A stretch of DNA of 64,000 bases from Hyphomicrobium album (GCF_009708035.1 NZ_WMBQ01000002.1:124001-188000), one strand, 5' to 3'; shown: positions 17,112-27,956, counted from the first letter of the stretch. The notes: generated by a model from the letters alone, not told the origin. Made by a program: numbers and translations.

Positions 17112-17747
17112 CTAGGATGTCAGCGTGCGGTAGGCATGGGCGGCCGCCAGCATCGTTACCGGCACACTCACGAAGAGGCCGACGACGAGGGCGATGGCGC
17201 CAAGGATGTTCAGTCCGATCAACGCCAGGAACAGCAGGAACAGCTGCCACTTATGACCCTTGGTGACCCGCCAGCTCTCCTTCATGGCCTCGATCGGCCC
17301 CGATCCGCGATCGATGACGAGATAGGGCACGAACATCAGTCCCATGGCGAGGATGACGCCGGGGACGATCAAAGCAATAAAACCGAGCGCGATGGCGATC
17401 ACGGTCAAGATGTGCGCGCCGAGGAAGCGCCAGAAGGGACCCGGGTTCCAAAGATCGGTGATCTGCACGGCCTGGATATTGTCGTGGGCGCGCAGCGAGA
17501 ACGTCGTCAGGCCGAGGCTGACACCGATCGACACGAATAGGCTGACGAGAGAGACGATCGTGCCCCACGTTGAAACCGGTGCCGGGATGATCTGTCCATC
17601 CGGTCCGACTGTCGGGTAAGGCGCGAAGACCTGCGGCAGACCGGCGATGATCATCGACAGCAGCAGTGCGCCGATGAGGATCCACGGGCGCTGCTTAAAA
17701 GTATCCCAGGCGAAGCGAAGGCAGTCGCCGACAGACAAAGTGTGCAT
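17112..17747 (-). CDS. Multi-pass membrane protein (DUF975/GDPD-membrane-domain-like)
   Basis: 211 residues with about five TM helices: 23-40, 63-84, 107-128, 129-147 and 170-203. The cytoplasmic motif PIEAMKESWRVTKGHKWQLF before the last helices is typical of a broad family of bacterial membrane proteins with a duplicated helix pair. No catalytic residues are evident and the biochemical role is unknown. The start MHTLSVGDCLRFAWDTFKQRP is the usual amphipathic opening of this family. Flanked by hairpins on both sides, so probably monocistronic. Confidence 0.7.
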   Translation of the reverse strand: MHTLSVGDCLRFAWDTFKQRPWILIGALLLSMIIAGLPQVFAPYPTVGPDGQIIPAPVSTWGTIVSLVSLFVSIGVSLGLTTFSLRAHDNIQAVQITDLWNPGPFWRFLGAHILTVIAIALGFIALIVPGVILAMGLMFVPYLVIDRGSGPIEAMKESWRVTKGHKWQLFLLFLALIGLNILGAIALVVGLFVSVPVTMLAAAHAYRTLTS

Positions 17748-17816
17748 GCTGCACCCCCCATTGAAATGAGCTGCTGATATACGCTGGTGCTCAAGCGAAC
17801 CGACGCATCAAGCCTA

Positions 17817-17855
17817 CAACGAAGCCCCCGGGCTGTGGAGAGCCCAGGGGCGTTG
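17817..17855 (-). terminator. Terminator hairpin after the porin gene
   Basis: CAACG...CCCCGGGCT / AGCCCAGGGG CGTTG, an interrupted long stem with a 6-nt GTGGAG loop, 38 bp past the porin stop. No T-run. Confidence 0.45.
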
Positions 17856-17892
17856 TGGCATGGGACTGATGACCGGAGCCTTTCCGGGGCGC

Positions 17893-19167
17893 CTAGAAGT
17901 TGATCAAGGCGCCAGTCGAGACATAGCGGAAGTCGTCGATACCGGCCGGCGCGAAGCCTGTCACTTCGGCCGTATGCTCCCGATACTTCAACCAGATAGA
18001 CATTGAAGCCGCATCGATTTCCTGCACGGCGCCCACGCCCCAGCGAGTGAACTCCGAGGATGTCGCGCCGGCGCTGAGGGCGATGGGCCCCATCTGGTCG
18101 ATGTACGTGCCGGCTTCGCCGTAGAGCACCGTATGCCCCAGAGACATCCACTGCCGGCGGATACCGCCCTTCACGTACCACTGGTTCGAGTCGGGCTCGG
18201 TGAAGCCGGCGAGCGTCTTCTTGTTGTTGTTGTCCTCCTCGCCATAGGCCGCGTGCAGGAACAGGCCCGTGGCAAGATGCTGAGCATAGCCGCCGACCTG
18301 AAAGACGGCCGATTCCTTGCTAAAGGAGATGGGCGGCGGCTGCGTCAGCTGGTCCGTATTGACCGAGTAGCCGATGCCGAAGGCAAGCTTGAAGCCGGAT
18401 ACGGTCCCGGTGTAGCGGCCAGCCACCTCCCAATCGTCGTCCTCGCCGTAGCTGGCGGAGATGGAGAAGCCGGCCATCACCGGACTATCGTAGCGCACTC
18501 CGTTCATCACGATGCCGTCGCAGTCACCGCCCCACGGACGCTGCTGCGCGTAGCAATAGCCGAGGTCACCCCACTTCACCGGCAGCAGCACGCCGTTACT
18601 ACGCATGAAGAAGGCGCCGCCATCGAACAGCACGTAGTTGGCGATCACCTGCGTGCCGGAGAGGTCGGTGAACATAGCAGCGCTCTTCGCCGCGAGCGCG
18701 TTTCTGCCGACGGCGAGTTTGCCGTAGTCCTTGCTGGCAATGTACCAGTGCGCCATCTGCACGTTGAGGCCCTGGTCGATGCTCGACACGTTCTGGTCTG
18801 CTCCCATGGGATTGTCGGTCAGATCCTGGATGCGCATCATGTAGCCGGCCTTCCATCCAGGGGCGATGGTCGCCTCGCCGGTAATGCGGAAGTTCGTCGC
18901 CTGCGTCGGGCCGATGTCGTTGATGTAGGCGTTGTGCTCGACGCCATCATCCCAGAACATGATCTGCTTCGTCACGTAGCCGGTGATGGTGACCGAGACC
19001 TTGCGGTTGCCCTTGCGCGCCGTCGTCATCTCCAACTCGGCGATGCGCTCCTCGAGATCGGCACAACAGCCCCCCCCGAGATCAGCTGCCTGAGCGAGGG
19101 TGTTACCGCTGGCCGACAGGACAGCGAAGGTTAGAGTGAAGGCGAAAGCCGAACTGAATTTGCGCAT
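17893..19167 (-). CDS. Outer-membrane porin (rhizobial porin type)
   Basis: 424 residues from the ATG at 19167 with AGGA upstream. A signal peptide (about 1-27) is followed by a short coiled coil, CCADLEERIAELEM, which trimerises porins of this class, then the SVTITGYVTKQIMFWDDG first strand and a beta-strand-rich barrel ending in a terminal phenylalanine (YVSTGALINF), the outer-membrane assembly signal. It allows passive entry of small hydrophilic solutes. Several acidic and glycine-rich loops (DPNxx, GEEDNNNKK) are visible. The two cysteines before the coiled coil are unusual. Monocistronic. Confidence 0.85.
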   Translation of the reverse strand: MRKFSSAFAFTLTFAVLSASGNTLAQAADLGGGCCADLEERIAELEMTTARKGNRKVSVTITGYVTKQIMFWDDGVEHNAYINDIGPTQATNFRITGEATIAPGWKAGYMMRIQDLTDNPMGADQNVSSIDQGLNVQMAHWYIASKDYGKLAVGRNALAAKSAAMFTDLSGTQVIANYVLFDGGAFFMRSNGVLLPVKWGDLGYCYAQQRPWGGDCDGIVMNGVRYDSPVMAGFSISASYGEDDDWEVAGRYTGTVSGFKLAFGIGYSVNTDQLTQPPPISFSKESAVFQVGGYAQHLATGLFLHAAYGEEDNNNKKTLAGFTEPDSNQWYVKGGIRRQWMSLGHTVLYGEAGTYIDQMGPIALSAGATSSEFTRWGVGAVQEIDAASMSIWLKYREHTAEVTGFAPAGIDDFRYVSTGALINF

Positions 19168-19784
19168 GGGCCGTCCTACAGGTGCGATTTTCGATGTCGC
19201 CGCGAACAAACAACCTTGCCCGATGAGGGCCGAAGGGAGGTCGCGGCGTGGGAATGTCCGGGCCGGCGCTGGCCCTGTTCGCAGCCTTGCAGAACGGCAC
19301 CAAAATAGACCACGTCCGCGAGCTGTCACCGTTCTTCATGCTCTTAACCCTGGCAAAGATGCAGCCGATAGCAAGAACATCACAGCTTGCTCGGCCGGCA
19401 GGCAATCTAGTGTGAGTTGCCCGATTTGCAGCCACACAGGCACTGAAATTCTGCACACGGAGCATTGGCGTAGCAACCAGATGGGTCGGACGACGAAGCG
19501 CCCAAACGGCTGGCGGCCTCGGCGAAAAGGTTGTGCAAACGCTATCCTGCGCGCAGACCGATACGGTGAGCCGGAGTGACCCCCAGAGCCGTCTTAGGCG
19601 GTCCTCCACGCGGCGGGGACCCTCGGCGCACATCGGCGAGGTTGGAGGTCTCGCGCGGGTGAGAGCGTCGAGCGCCGAACGGCTCGTCGAGCAGGGGAAC
19701 ACTCCGCTTCATCACGCGCGCGCCGGCAACGCCGACGCGCTGCTTGCAGGTGAATTCCCGAACCTACGCTACAACTAACCTGTC
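19168..19784. other. 617-bp region without a recognised gene
   Basis: Lies between the porin start and the stop of cobA. Several open frames exist on both strands (for example plus 19533-19778) but have irregular composition, no Shine-Dalgarno and no recognisable motif. It must hold the porin promoter; the operon end for cobA is also here. I see no tRNA, repeat or strong hairpin. Confidence 0.4.
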
Positions 19785-20714
19785 CTAAGCTTCACTACCG
19801 GCGTGCGCGCGGGCGGAGCTAGCAAGGCACGCTGCACGCCGCGTGGCCGCGACGCCGATAAGAATGATGCATGGACCTTGCGATGGTGCCGCGGCGATGC
19901 GCTGCGGTAGCGTCGCAAGATCGGCGGACATCATCACTTCATCCGCGCGCGTGGCGTTGAACACTGCCGCCGCCGGATGCGGGCCCGGCAGGCCGCGCGC
20001 CATCAGCTCGCTGCAGAGGTCGGCGATGGTTGCCTTCGGCATGTAGACGGCGGTGGTCGCTTTCGGATCGGCGAGGCCGGCCCAATCGAAATCTTCCGGC
20101 AGCCGGCCGTGGTCGGCATGCCCGGTGATCGCCTGGAAGCGGCGCGCGCCGCGGCGGCGGGTGAGCGACACGCCGAGCGATGCCGCCGCGCCCTGCGCCG
20201 CCGATATGCCGGGGACCACGTCGAACGAGATTGCGGCCGTCTCCAGCGCGACGATCTCTTCCTCGAGCCGTCCGAACACCAATGGATCGCCGGCCTTCAG
20301 CCGCACGACGCGGCGCCCCGCCTTGGCGAATGCCACCATCAGGTCGTTGATGTCGCTCTGTTTGCAGGCGCGTCCGTATCCCTTCTTGCCGACGTCGATG
20401 CGCTGCGCGTGCTGCGGCACCAGCGCCAGAACCTCAGGCGAAACGAGCTGGTCATGCAGCACGACGTCGGCGGCGGCGAGCGCCTTCAAAGCCTTGAGCG
20501 TGATGAGATCCGGATCGCCTGGTCCGGCGCCGACGAGGCTGACGTGACCGACGCCGCGCTCCTGCGGCTCCGCGTTCGAGATGTCCGTGTCGGTCGGGCG
20601 CGAACGCAACAGCGCGCGCCCAATGTCGGTGACGCGTCGCACGATGGTGCCCGCCAAGTTGGCGAGCGTAGGCGGCATCAGGGGCTGCAGGTATTCGTGC
20701 ATCGGTGCCTTCAT
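19785..20714 (-). CDS. cobA: Uroporphyrinogen-III C-methyltransferase
   Basis: 309 residues. After a 55-residue N-terminal extension the SUMT fold begins at HVSLVGAGPGDPDLITLKAL, with the SAM-binding loop and RLKAGDPLVFGR. It methylates uroporphyrinogen III twice to precorrin-2, the branch point to sirohaem and cobalamin. Its place as last gene of the nitrate operon points to sirohaem supply for NirB. The ATG overlaps the nasA stop (ATGA, 20711-20714), so the two are translationally coupled. No CysG-type dehydrogenase/ferrochelatase domain is fused, so those steps must be coded elsewhere. The extension is unusual for the family and may reflect a start further in. Confidence 0.9.
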   Translation of the reverse strand: MKAPMHEYLQPLMPPTLANLAGTIVRRVTDIGRALLRSRPTDTDISNAEPQERGVGHVSLVGAGPGDPDLITLKALKALAAADVVLHDQLVSPEVLALVPQHAQRIDVGKKGYGRACKQSDINDLMVAFAKAGRRVVRLKAGDPLVFGRLEEEIVALETAAISFDVVPGISAAQGAAASLGVSLTRRRGARRFQAITGHADHGRLPEDFDWAGLADPKATTAVYMPKATIADLCSELMARGLPGPHPAAAVFNATRADEVMMSADLATLPQRIAAAPSQGPCIILIGVAATRRAACLASSARAHAGSEA

Positions 20715-23395
20715 GCCGGTACTACGACACGTGGCGCCGCTGCAGGGGCGGCAAGTTGCGCGTCGAGGATGCTGCGGATTTCAGCGCGGCAGGAGCCGCA
20801 ATTCGTGCCGGCCTGGGTTGCGGCGCCCACGGCGGCGACGCTGGTGCAGCCGCGCGCGACCGCCCCGGCGATCTCGTTGGCACCGATCCCGAAGCAGGCG
20901 CAGACGATGGCGCCGCGATCGATGCCACCGGCGCCTGGACGTCCGGCGAGAACGGCGCTGCGCGTGCGCGGACTGGAGTTGCCCTCGACGAGCTGCGAGA
21001 CCGCCCATTCGCGCGACACGGCTACAGGCTCGCGCGCTAGAAAAACCGTACCGGCGAGATGGCCGTCCTCGTAGCATGCAAAGCGCATGCGTCCGGTCTC
21101 ACTGTCGCTATAGGCGGCGGGCTCGCCGTCGCTACCGACGAGGTCGCGAACGAACGCCGGCCAGTCGTCGGAATTGGCGGCGAACGCCAATTCGACGCGC
21201 CATCCACCCTCACACTTGGCGATGGCCCAGTATTCCGCTGCGATCTGCGTGGGCTTGCGGCGCAGCACCGCAAACCCGTACGTGGCGGCGACGAAGCGCT
21301 CGATGCGCGCCGGCACGTTCTTCAAGGCTGGCTGGCCGGAGGTGGGATCGGTGACCGAGGCGGCCAGCACGTCGACGCGGGCGCGCGAGGCGAACTGGTC
21401 GTTCCAGTGCATTGGGACAAAGATCGAGCCCGGTTGCTGGCGCGGAGTGATGAGGGCGCGCACGAGTATGGCGCCAAGCCCCGTCGAGACGCGCACCAGA
21501 TCCGCCTCGCCGATACGATGGCGCGCCGCGTCCTCGGGATGAATCTCGACGAACGGCTCGGCATAGTGCCGCGACAGGCGGGCGCTCTTTCCCGTGCGCG
21601 TCATGGTGTGCCAATGGTCGCGCACGCGGCCGGTGTTGAGCGTCAGTGGGAAGCCTGGCTCGGTTGCCGCGAGGGCGGGTGCTTGCACGTTGACGAAGCG
21701 AGCCTTGCCGTCGGGTGTGAAGAAGCGCCCGTCGGTGAACATGCGCTCGACAGAGCTGCCCTGTTTGGTGCGCGGCCATTGGAAGGGTTCGAGATCTTCA
21801 AAGCCAGCGGCGTCTATCGTCCCGTGCGCGCCGATGTCGAAATCGCGCGCCCCATCGTTCTCGAACGCCGACAGTGCCGCGTGCTCGGCGAAGATTTCCG
21901 CCGGCTCCGAAAATGTGAAGGCGGCGCCGTGTCCCATACGGCTCGCCACTTCGCTGATGATCCACCAGTCGGGGCGCGCGTCGCCCGGTGGCGTGAGGAA
22001 GGTCCGCTGGCGCGAGATACGCCGCTCGGTATTGGTCACCGTGCCGCTCTTCTCGCCCCAACCGGCGGCCGGCAGCAGCACGTGCGCCAGGCGCGCCGTG
22101 TCGGTTGCCGCAGTCACGTCGGACACGACGACGAACGGGCAGTTGCGGATGGCGGCCTCGACGTTGCCGGCGTCCGGCATCGACACGACCGGATTGGTCG
22201 CCATGACCCATAGCGCCTTGATGCGCCCATCGGCGACGGCGCGGAACATGTCGACGGCCTTTAGCCCCGGCTTCGCTGCGATGGTCGGCGCCTGCCAGAA
22301 GCGCTGCACGCGCTCGCGATGCACCGCGTCCTCGATGTTCATATGCGCGGCGAGCATGTTGGCCATCCCGCCGACCTCGCGTCCGCCCATGGCATTGGGC
22401 TGCCCCGTCACCGACAGCGGTCCCATGCCCGGCTTGCCGATGCGGCCGGTGGCGAGGTGGCAATTAATGATGGCGTTGACCTTGTCGGTACCCGACGCCG
22501 ACTGGTTGACGCCCTGGCTGTAGACGGTGACGACTTTCTCGGTGGCCGCGAACAGCGCGAAGAACTGCTCCAACGTCGCCCCGGCAACGCCGGTGCGGCG
22601 CACGAGGTCGTAGAGATCGAGCAATTCCGCCGACTGCAACGCTTCCTTGAAGCCGGTCGTGTGCCCGTTGATGTAGCGGCGCTTGAGCGCGCCGCTGCGC
22701 GCCAGATAGCGCAGCAGCCCGAGGAACAGCGCGACGTCGCTGTCCGGCTTGATGGCAAGATGCAGGTCGGCGATGTCGGAGGTCGCCGTGCGCCGCGGAT
22801 CGATCAGCACGATCTTCATCCGCGGCCGCTTTTCCTTAGCCGCCACGATGCGCTGATAGAGCACCGGATGGCACCAGGCGAGGTTGGAGCCGGTGAGCAC
22901 GATGAGGTCGGCGACCTCCAGGTCCTCGTAGCACCCGGGCACCGTGTCGGCGCCGAAGGCGCGCCGGTGCCCGGCAACCGACGAGGCCATGCACAGGCGC
23001 GAGTTGGTGTCGATATTTGCCGAGCCGATGAAGCCCTTCATCAGCTTATTGGCGACGTAGTAGTCCTCGGTGAGGAGCTGGCCCGACACGTAGAAGGCAA
23101 CCGAGTCGGGACCGTGGTCGCGGATCGCGGCGCCAAACTTATCGGCGACGAGATCGAGCGCCGAACCCCAGTCGGTGTGCGCGCCGTTCACCTGCGGGTA
23201 GAGCAGGCGGTCGTCCAGACCGATCGTCTCGGCGAGCGCCGCGCCCTTGGAGCATAGGCGCCCAAAATTTGCCGGATGGCTTTCGTCGCCGCGCACGCTG
23301 ACGTCGCCCGTGCCGCTGACCTCGGCGATAACGCCGCAGCCGACACCGCAGTACGGGCAGGTCGTCTTGATATGGCGCGGCGCGGCCATGTCCAT
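20711..23395 (-). CDS. nasA: Assimilatory nitrate reductase, molybdopterin catalytic subunit with BFD-like 2Fe-2S tail
   Basis: 894 residues from the ATG at 23395, two bases past the nirD stop. The 4Fe-4S site is C13-x2-C16-x3-C20-x27-C48. The molybdopterin guanine dinucleotide domains follow with SRLCMASSVAGHRRAFGAD, VTGQPNAMGGREVGG and a C-terminal MGD-binding region (TGRVRDHWHTMTRTGKS). It reduces nitrate to nitrite in the cytoplasm. The last 70 residues carry C832-x-C834...C866-x2-C869, a BFD-type 2Fe-2S domain also found in Klebsiella NasA, which likely receives electrons. No separate NasC electron-transfer gene is seen in the operon, so the donor is not identified. Confidence 0.95.
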   Translation of the reverse strand: MDMAAPRHIKTTCPYCGVGCGVIAEVSGTGDVSVRGDESHPANFGRLCSKGAALAETIGLDDRLLYPQVNGAHTDWGSALDLVADKFGAAIRDHGPDSVAFYVSGQLLTEDYYVANKLMKGFIGSANIDTNSRLCMASSVAGHRRAFGADTVPGCYEDLEVADLIVLTGSNLAWCHPVLYQRIVAAKEKRPRMKIVLIDPRRTATSDIADLHLAIKPDSDVALFLGLLRYLARSGALKRRYINGHTTGFKEALQSAELLDLYDLVRRTGVAGATLEQFFALFAATEKVVTVYSQGVNQSASGTDKVNAIINCHLATGRIGKPGMGPLSVTGQPNAMGGREVGGMANMLAAHMNIEDAVHRERVQRFWQAPTIAAKPGLKAVDMFRAVADGRIKALWVMATNPVVSMPDAGNVEAAIRNCPFVVVSDVTAATDTARLAHVLLPAAGWGEKSGTVTNTERRISRQRTFLTPPGDARPDWWIISEVASRMGHGAAFTFSEPAEIFAEHAALSAFENDGARDFDIGAHGTIDAAGFEDLEPFQWPRTKQGSSVERMFTDGRFFTPDGKARFVNVQAPALAATEPGFPLTLNTGRVRDHWHTMTRTGKSARLSRHYAEPFVEIHPEDAARHRIGEADLVRVSTGLGAILVRALITPRQQPGSIFVPMHWNDQFASRARVDVLAASVTDPTSGQPALKNVPARIERFVAATYGFAVLRRKPTQIAAEYWAIAKCEGGWRVELAFAANSDDWPAFVRDLVGSDGEPAAYSDSETGRMRFACYEDGHLAGTVFLAREPVAVSREWAVSQLVEGNSSPRTRSAVLAGRPGAGGIDRGAIVCACFGIGANEIAGAVARGCTSVAAVGAATQAGTNCGSCRAEIRSILDAQLAAPAAAPRVVVPA

Positions 23396-23397
23396 GC

Positions 23398-23727
23398 TCA
23401 GGCCGCCTTGTGCGCGTGCGCTTCGAGGGCGATGAACAGCAGGTCGCCTTCGACCTTCACCGGAATTGTGCGCACGCAGCCTTCGTCCGCACCGAGCGCC
23501 TTGCCGGTCTCCAGCGAAATCACCCAGTTGTGCAGCGGGCACGTCACTGCAGCACCGTGCACGATGCCCTGGCTCAGCGGGCCGCCCTTGTGCGGGCAGT
23601 GGTCATCGATGGCGAACACGCGATCCTCTGCCGTGCGGAACACGGCGACCTTGCCGCTCGGGGTGTCGACGCAGCGCGCCCCGCGCTGCGGGATGTCCGA
23701 AAGGGTACCGATGGCGATCCAGTTCAT
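23398..23727 (-). CDS. nirD: Assimilatory nitrite reductase small subunit, Rieske type
   Basis: 109 residues from the ATG at 23727 (MNWIAIGTLSDIPQRG), only 5 bp past the nirB stop. The Rieske ligands are intact: CPHKGG and CPLHNW. Some NirD proteins have lost these, so a functional cluster is likely here. It partners NirB in NADH-dependent reduction of nitrite to ammonium. Confidence 0.92.
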   Translation of the reverse strand: MNWIAIGTLSDIPQRGARCVDTPSGKVAVFRTAEDRVFAIDDHCPHKGGPLSQGIVHGAAVTCPLHNWVISLETGKALGADEGCVRTIPVKVEGDLLFIALEAHAHKAA

Positions 23728-23732
23728 TGTCG

Positions 23733-26192
23733 TCACTCCGCCGCCTGTGCCACGCCGACCGCGGCCAGCGGACGGAACTCGTGCTTGTGCAAGCCGGAGA
23801 CGCGCTCCGACCACGGGTCGACCTGGGCAAACTTTTGCGAGTAGACGAAGCGCTCGTAGAAGGCGCGGCGGCGCTCCACATCGTCGAGCACCTGGCGGCG
23901 GACTTCCGCAACGCCGACGCGTTTCGTCCATTTGTAGATGCGCTCCAGATAGCGCCCCTGCTCGCGGTACATCTGGACGAGCGCGACGATCACCTCGAGC
24001 GCTTCGTCCTCGGTCTTCACCAGGCCGAGCACCTCGGTGCCCTTGATGTCGAGCCCGGCGGCACCGGCGAAGTGGATCTCATAGCCGCTGTCGACGCAGA
24101 CGACGCCGACGTCCTTGCAGGTCGCTTCGGCGCAGTTACGCGGGCAGCCGGACACGGCCATCTTCACCTTCGCCGGCGTCCACGAGCCCCACATGAACTT
24201 CTCGATGCGCACGCCGAGGCCGGTGGAATCCTGGGTGCCGAAGCGGCACCAGTCGGTGCCGACACAGGTCTTCACCGTGCGCAGCCCCTTGGCGTAGGCG
24301 TGCCCCGAGACGAACCCGGCCTTGCCGAGATCGGCCCAAACCGCCGGCAGGTCCTCCTTCTTGATGCCGAGCATGTCGATGCGCTGTCCGCCGGTCACCT
24401 TAACCGTCGGGATGGCGAACTTGTCGACCACGTCGGCGATGGCACGCAGCTCCTTCGAGTTCGTCACGCCGCCCCACATGCGCGGCACCACCGAGTAGGT
24501 GCCGTCCTTCTGGATGTTGGCGTGGGCGCGCTCGTTGATGAAGCGCGACTGGTAGTCGTCGGCGTATTCACCCGGCCAGTCGCATACGAGGTAGTAGTTG
24601 AGCGCCGGCCGGCACTTGGCGCAGCCGCACGAGGTCTTCCACTCGAGCTCCTGCATCACCGCGTGGATGGTCTTGAGGCCCTTGGCCTTGATCAAGCGGC
24701 GCACGTCGTCGTGGCCGAGCGACGTGCAGGCGCACATCGGCTGCACGGCAGCGGGGTTGTAATTGTCGCCGAGCGTCAGCGTCATCAGCTGCTCGACGAG
24801 CCCCGTGCACGAGCCGCACGATGCGGACGCCTTGGTATGGGCGCGCACATCGTCGAGCGATGCGAGACCTTTCTCCTTTATGGTGCCGACGATCTTGCCC
24901 TTGCATACGCCGTTGCAGCCGCAGATTTCTGCGTCATCGGGCAACGCTGCAACGGCCGCCATAGGGTCCAGCGGCGAGCCGCCCTGGTACGCCTGGCCGA
25001 AGATCAGCGTGTCGCGCATATCGGAGATGTCGACCTGCTTTTTCTTCAGGTCGTTGAACCAGGCGCCGTCCGTTGTCTCGCCGTAGAGCACGGTGCCGAT
25101 GATGCGATTTTCCTTGAGGACGAGCCGCTTGTAGACACCGGCGGTAGCGTCGCGCAGCACGATTTCCTGGCGGTCGTCGCCGTCGGCAAAGTCGCCGAGC
25201 GAGAAGAGGTCGATGCCGGTGACCTTCAGCTTGGTCGGCGTGTCGTTGTGGACGAACGTTGCGCTGTCGTCGCCGGTGAGGCGCGCGGCGGCGACGCGCG
25301 CCATTTCGTAGAGCGGGGCGACGAGGCCGTAGACCTCGCCGCCGATCTCGGCGCACTCACCCACAGCGAAGATGTCGGGGTCGGACGTGCGCATCCCCTC
25401 GTCGACCAGGATGCCGCGTTTGGTCTCGAGGGCGGCGTCCTTGGCGATCGACGCGTTCGGCCGAATGCCGGCGGCCATGATGACCAGTGTCGCCGGGATC
25501 ACGCGCCCGTCGGCGAGCATGACGCCCTCGGTGCGGTGCTGGCCGATGATCGCCTGGGTCGTGGCCTTGGTGACGACCTTGATGCCGCGCGCTTCCAGCT
25601 CCCGCTGCAACATGTACCCCGCCGCCGGATCGAGCTGACGCTCCATCAGGGTCGGCATCAGATGCACGACGGTCACGTCCATGTCGCGCGCCTTGAGGCC
25701 CGCAGCGGCTTCGAGGCCGAGCAGGCCGCCGCCAATGACCACCGCCTTGGCCCGCGACTGCGCGGCGACGAGCATCGCATTCACGTCGTCGAGGTCGCGA
25801 TAGGAGAGCACGCCCGGCAGGTTGTTGCCGGGTACGGGCAGAATGAACGGCACCGAGCCGGTGGCGATGACCAGCTTGTCAAAACTCTCGGTCACACCGT
25901 GCTCCGACGTTACCGTCTTCGCCGTGCGATCGATCTTGGTAATCTTGTGCCCCTTGTAGAGGGTGATGCCGTGCTTGATGTACCAGCCGTCGCCGTGGAT
26001 GATGATCTGCTCGTAGTCCTTCTCGCCCGACAGAACCGGCGAGAGCATGATGCGGTCGTAGTTGACCCGCGGCTCGGCATTGAAGATCGTGACCTCGTAG
26101 CGCTCCGGTGAGCGCTCGAGCAGGTGCTCGAGCATGCGTCCCGGAGCCATGCCGTTGCCGATGATGACGAGTTTTTCGCGCATGCTGTTCAT
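23733..26192 (-). CDS. nirB: NADH-dependent assimilatory nitrite reductase large subunit
   Basis: 819 residues. The N-terminal FAD/NAD module starts with [15 protein letters not shown] and has a second dinucleotide fold ([20 protein letters not shown]). A BFD-like iron-sulfur section follows ([11 protein letters not shown] ... CGSCTG, about 420-470), then a second CxC/CxxC group (CACTS ... CGCAKC). The sirohaem/4Fe-4S half holds [18 protein letters not shown] and [14 protein letters not shown]. It converts nitrite to ammonium with six electrons. The ATG overlaps the nrtCD stop by 4 bp (ATGA), so the two are coupled. Confidence 0.95.
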   Translation of the reverse strand: MNSMREKLVIIGNGMAPGRMLEHLLERSPERYEVTIFNAEPRVNYDRIMLSPVLSGEKDYEQIIIHGDGWYIKHGITLYKGHKITKIDRTAKTVTSEHGVTESFDKLVIATGSVPFILPVPGNNLPGVLSYRDLDDVNAMLVAAQSRAKAVVIGGGLLGLEAAAGLKARDMDVTVVHLMPTLMERQLDPAAGYMLQRELEARGIKVVTKATTQAIIGQHRTEGVMLADGRVIPATLVIMAAGIRPNASIAKDAALETKRGILVDEGMRTSDPDIFAVGECAEIGGEVYGLVAPLYEMARVAAARLTGDDSATFVHNDTPTKLKVTGIDLFSLGDFADGDDRQEIVLRDATAGVYKRLVLKENRIIGTVLYGETTDGAWFNDLKKKQVDISDMRDTLIFGQAYQGGSPLDPMAAVAALPDDAEICGCNGVCKGKIVGTIKEKGLASLDDVRAHTKASASCGSCTGLVEQLMTLTLGDNYNPAAVQPMCACTSLGHDDVRRLIKAKGLKTIHAVMQELEWKTSCGCAKCRPALNYYLVCDWPGEYADDYQSRFINERAHANIQKDGTYSVVPRMWGGVTNSKELRAIADVVDKFAIPTVKVTGGQRIDMLGIKKEDLPAVWADLGKAGFVSGHAYAKGLRTVKTCVGTDWCRFGTQDSTGLGVRIEKFMWGSWTPAKVKMAVSGCPRNCAEATCKDVGVVCVDSGYEIHFAGAAGLDIKGTEVLGLVKTEDEALEVIVALVQMYREQGRYLERIYKWTKRVGVAEVRRQVLDDVERRRAFYERFVYSQKFAQVDPWSERVSGLHKHEFRPLAAVGVAQAAE

Positions 26193-27949
26193 TCCGCTGC
26201 TTGGATGCGCAGGCGCGGGCCGGCAGCCAGACGTTCGGCTCGCTTGCGCTTGATGTCTTCGAGAAGGGCAGGCGGCGGGTTGGCGCCGCCTTCATACGCT
26301 TCGAGGAAGTCGAGGAGCTCCTCGCGGTACGCGTAGTAGTCGGGGTGTGACAGAAGCATCTTGCGCGAACGCGGACGCGGGAGGTTCACCTCCATGATGT
26401 TGCCGATCGTCGCGTTCGGTCCGTTCGACATCATCACCACGCGATCGGCGAGCAGGATCGCCTCATCGACGTCATGGGTGACGCAGACGGCGGTGACCTT
26501 GGTACGCGCCCAGACGTCCATCAGCACGTCCTGCAGCTCCCAGCGAGTAAGGCTGTCGAGCATGCCGAACGGCTCGTCGAGCAGCAGCAGCTTGGGCGAC
26601 AGGGCGAAGGCGCGGGCGATGCCGACACGTTGCTTCATGCCGTTGGACAGCTCGGCGGCGCGCCGGTGCATGGTGTCACCGAGGCCGACGCGGTGCAGAT
26701 AGTATTCGACGATGTCGCGCCGCTCGGCGGGGCTGGCCTTCGGATAGACGCGGTCGACTCCGAGCGCGACGTTCTCGCGCGCCGTAAGCCAGGGCATGAG
26801 CGAAGGGGACTGGAAGACGACGGCCCGATCGGGGCCGGCGCCGGCAATCTCGCGACCGTCGAGGACGATGCCGCCGCTCGACAGCTTGTTGAGCCCCGCC
26901 GCCATCGACAACACCGTCGACTTGCCGCAGCCGGAATGGCCGATGAGGGTGACGAACTCACCCTTCTTCATTTTCAGGTTGAAGCCGTCGACGACAGTGA
27001 GCGGGCCCTTCGGGGTGGGGTACGTCTTGCGCACCTCGTAGAACTCGACGTAACGCTCCTCGATGGGCGAATGGGCCGCCTTCTGATAGGCGAGCGGCAG
27101 TTCGTTCTTGGGCGCCTTCGCCGTGATCGGCGTAACGTTCGGCAGCACGGGTTCGGCCTGCGTGCTGGCGGCGCGTGACGCGCCAAGCTCCATGAGGCAG
27201 GCGGTCACCTCGCCGCGGATACGGATGAACTCGGGGTCCGAGTTCATAGCCGCGCGGTCGCGCGGGCGCGGCAGATCGACCTTGAAGGACGGTCCAAGCG
27301 TCGCCTTCGGCCCGGGCGTCAGTGGAATGATGCGGTCAGCGAGGAGGATGGCCTCGTCGACGTCGTTGGTGATGAGGATGATGGTCTTGCGCTCGCGCGA
27401 GGAGATCTCCGCGAACTCGTCCTGCAGCTTGGCGCGCGTCAGCGCGTCGAGCGCGGAAAGTGGCTCATCGAGCAGGATGATCTCGGGTTGGATGGCGAGT
27501 GCGCGCGCAACCGCCACGCGCTGGCGCATGCCGCCAGACAGCTCCGCCGGGCGCCGGTCGAGCGCGTGCGAGAGGCCGACCATATCGATATACTTGTGCG
27601 CGATGGCGCCGCGCTCGGTGGCGGACTTGCCCTTGTGGACGGCGTCGACAGCGAGCGACACGTTGCCGTAGACGCTCAGCCAGGGCATCAGCGAATACGA
27701 CTGGAAGACGATGCCGCGCTCAGGTCCCGGGCCGGAGATATCCTTGTCGCGAACCTTGATGCTGCCGCTGTCCGGCTTGGTCAGCCCGGCGATGGCGGAG
27801 ATCAGCGTCGTCTTGCCCGATCCTGAGAAGCCGACGATGGCGATGAACTCACCCTCGGCGACGGAGAGGTTGATGTCGGCCAGCACATCGGTGCGCGCCG
27901 CGCCCTCGCCGTAGCCTTTCGAAAGTCCGGTGATTTCGAGGAAGCTCAT
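26189..27949 (-). CDS. Nitrate ABC transporter, fused double ATP-binding protein
   Basis: 586 residues holding two complete ABC ATPase domains. Domain 1 (1-245): Walker [10 protein letters not shown] (about 40-48), signature LSGGMRQR, Walker [13 protein letters not shown]. Domain 2 (about 300-560): Walker [10 protein letters not shown], signature LSNGMKQR (second G of the usual LSGG replaced by N), Walker [13 protein letters not shown]. The separate NrtC and NrtD ATPases of cyanobacteria are here joined, though NrtC's substrate-binding-like C-terminal domain is absent. The linker is about 50 residues and Ala/Pro-rich. It lies 7 bp after nrtB and powers nitrate/nitrite import. Confidence 0.9.
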   Translation of the reverse strand: MSFLEITGLSKGYGEGAARTDVLADINLSVAEGEFIAIVGFSGSGKTTLISAIAGLTKPDSGSIKVRDKDISGPGPERGIVFQSYSLMPWLSVYGNVSLAVDAVHKGKSATERGAIAHKYIDMVGLSHALDRRPAELSGGMRQRVAVARALAIQPEIILLDEPLSALDALTRAKLQDEFAEISSRERKTIILITNDVDEAILLADRIIPLTPGPKATLGPSFKVDLPRPRDRAAMNSDPEFIRIRGEVTACLMELGASRAASTQAEPVLPNVTPITAKAPKNELPLAYQKAAHSPIEERYVEFYEVRKTYPTPKGPLTVVDGFNLKMKKGEFVTLIGHSGCGKSTVLSMAAGLNKLSSGGIVLDGREIAGAGPDRAVVFQSPSLMPWLTARENVALGVDRVYPKASPAERRDIVEYYLHRVGLGDTMHRRAAELSNGMKQRVGIARAFALSPKLLLLDEPFGMLDSLTRWELQDVLMDVWARTKVTAVCVTHDVDEAILLADRVVMMSNGPNATIGNIMEVNLPRPRSRKMLLSHPDYYAYREELLDFLEAYEGGANPPPALLEDIKRKRAERLAAGPRLRIQAAE

Positions 27950-27956
27950 CTGTGTC

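Noticed and set aside
19103-19702. 199-codon minus-strand frame over the porin start
   Set aside because: Composition is not gene-like and it would overlap the porin signal peptide in another frame.
23466-26111. 881-codon plus-strand frame opposite nirB
   Set aside because: Antisense shadow of a clearly recognised nitrite reductase gene.
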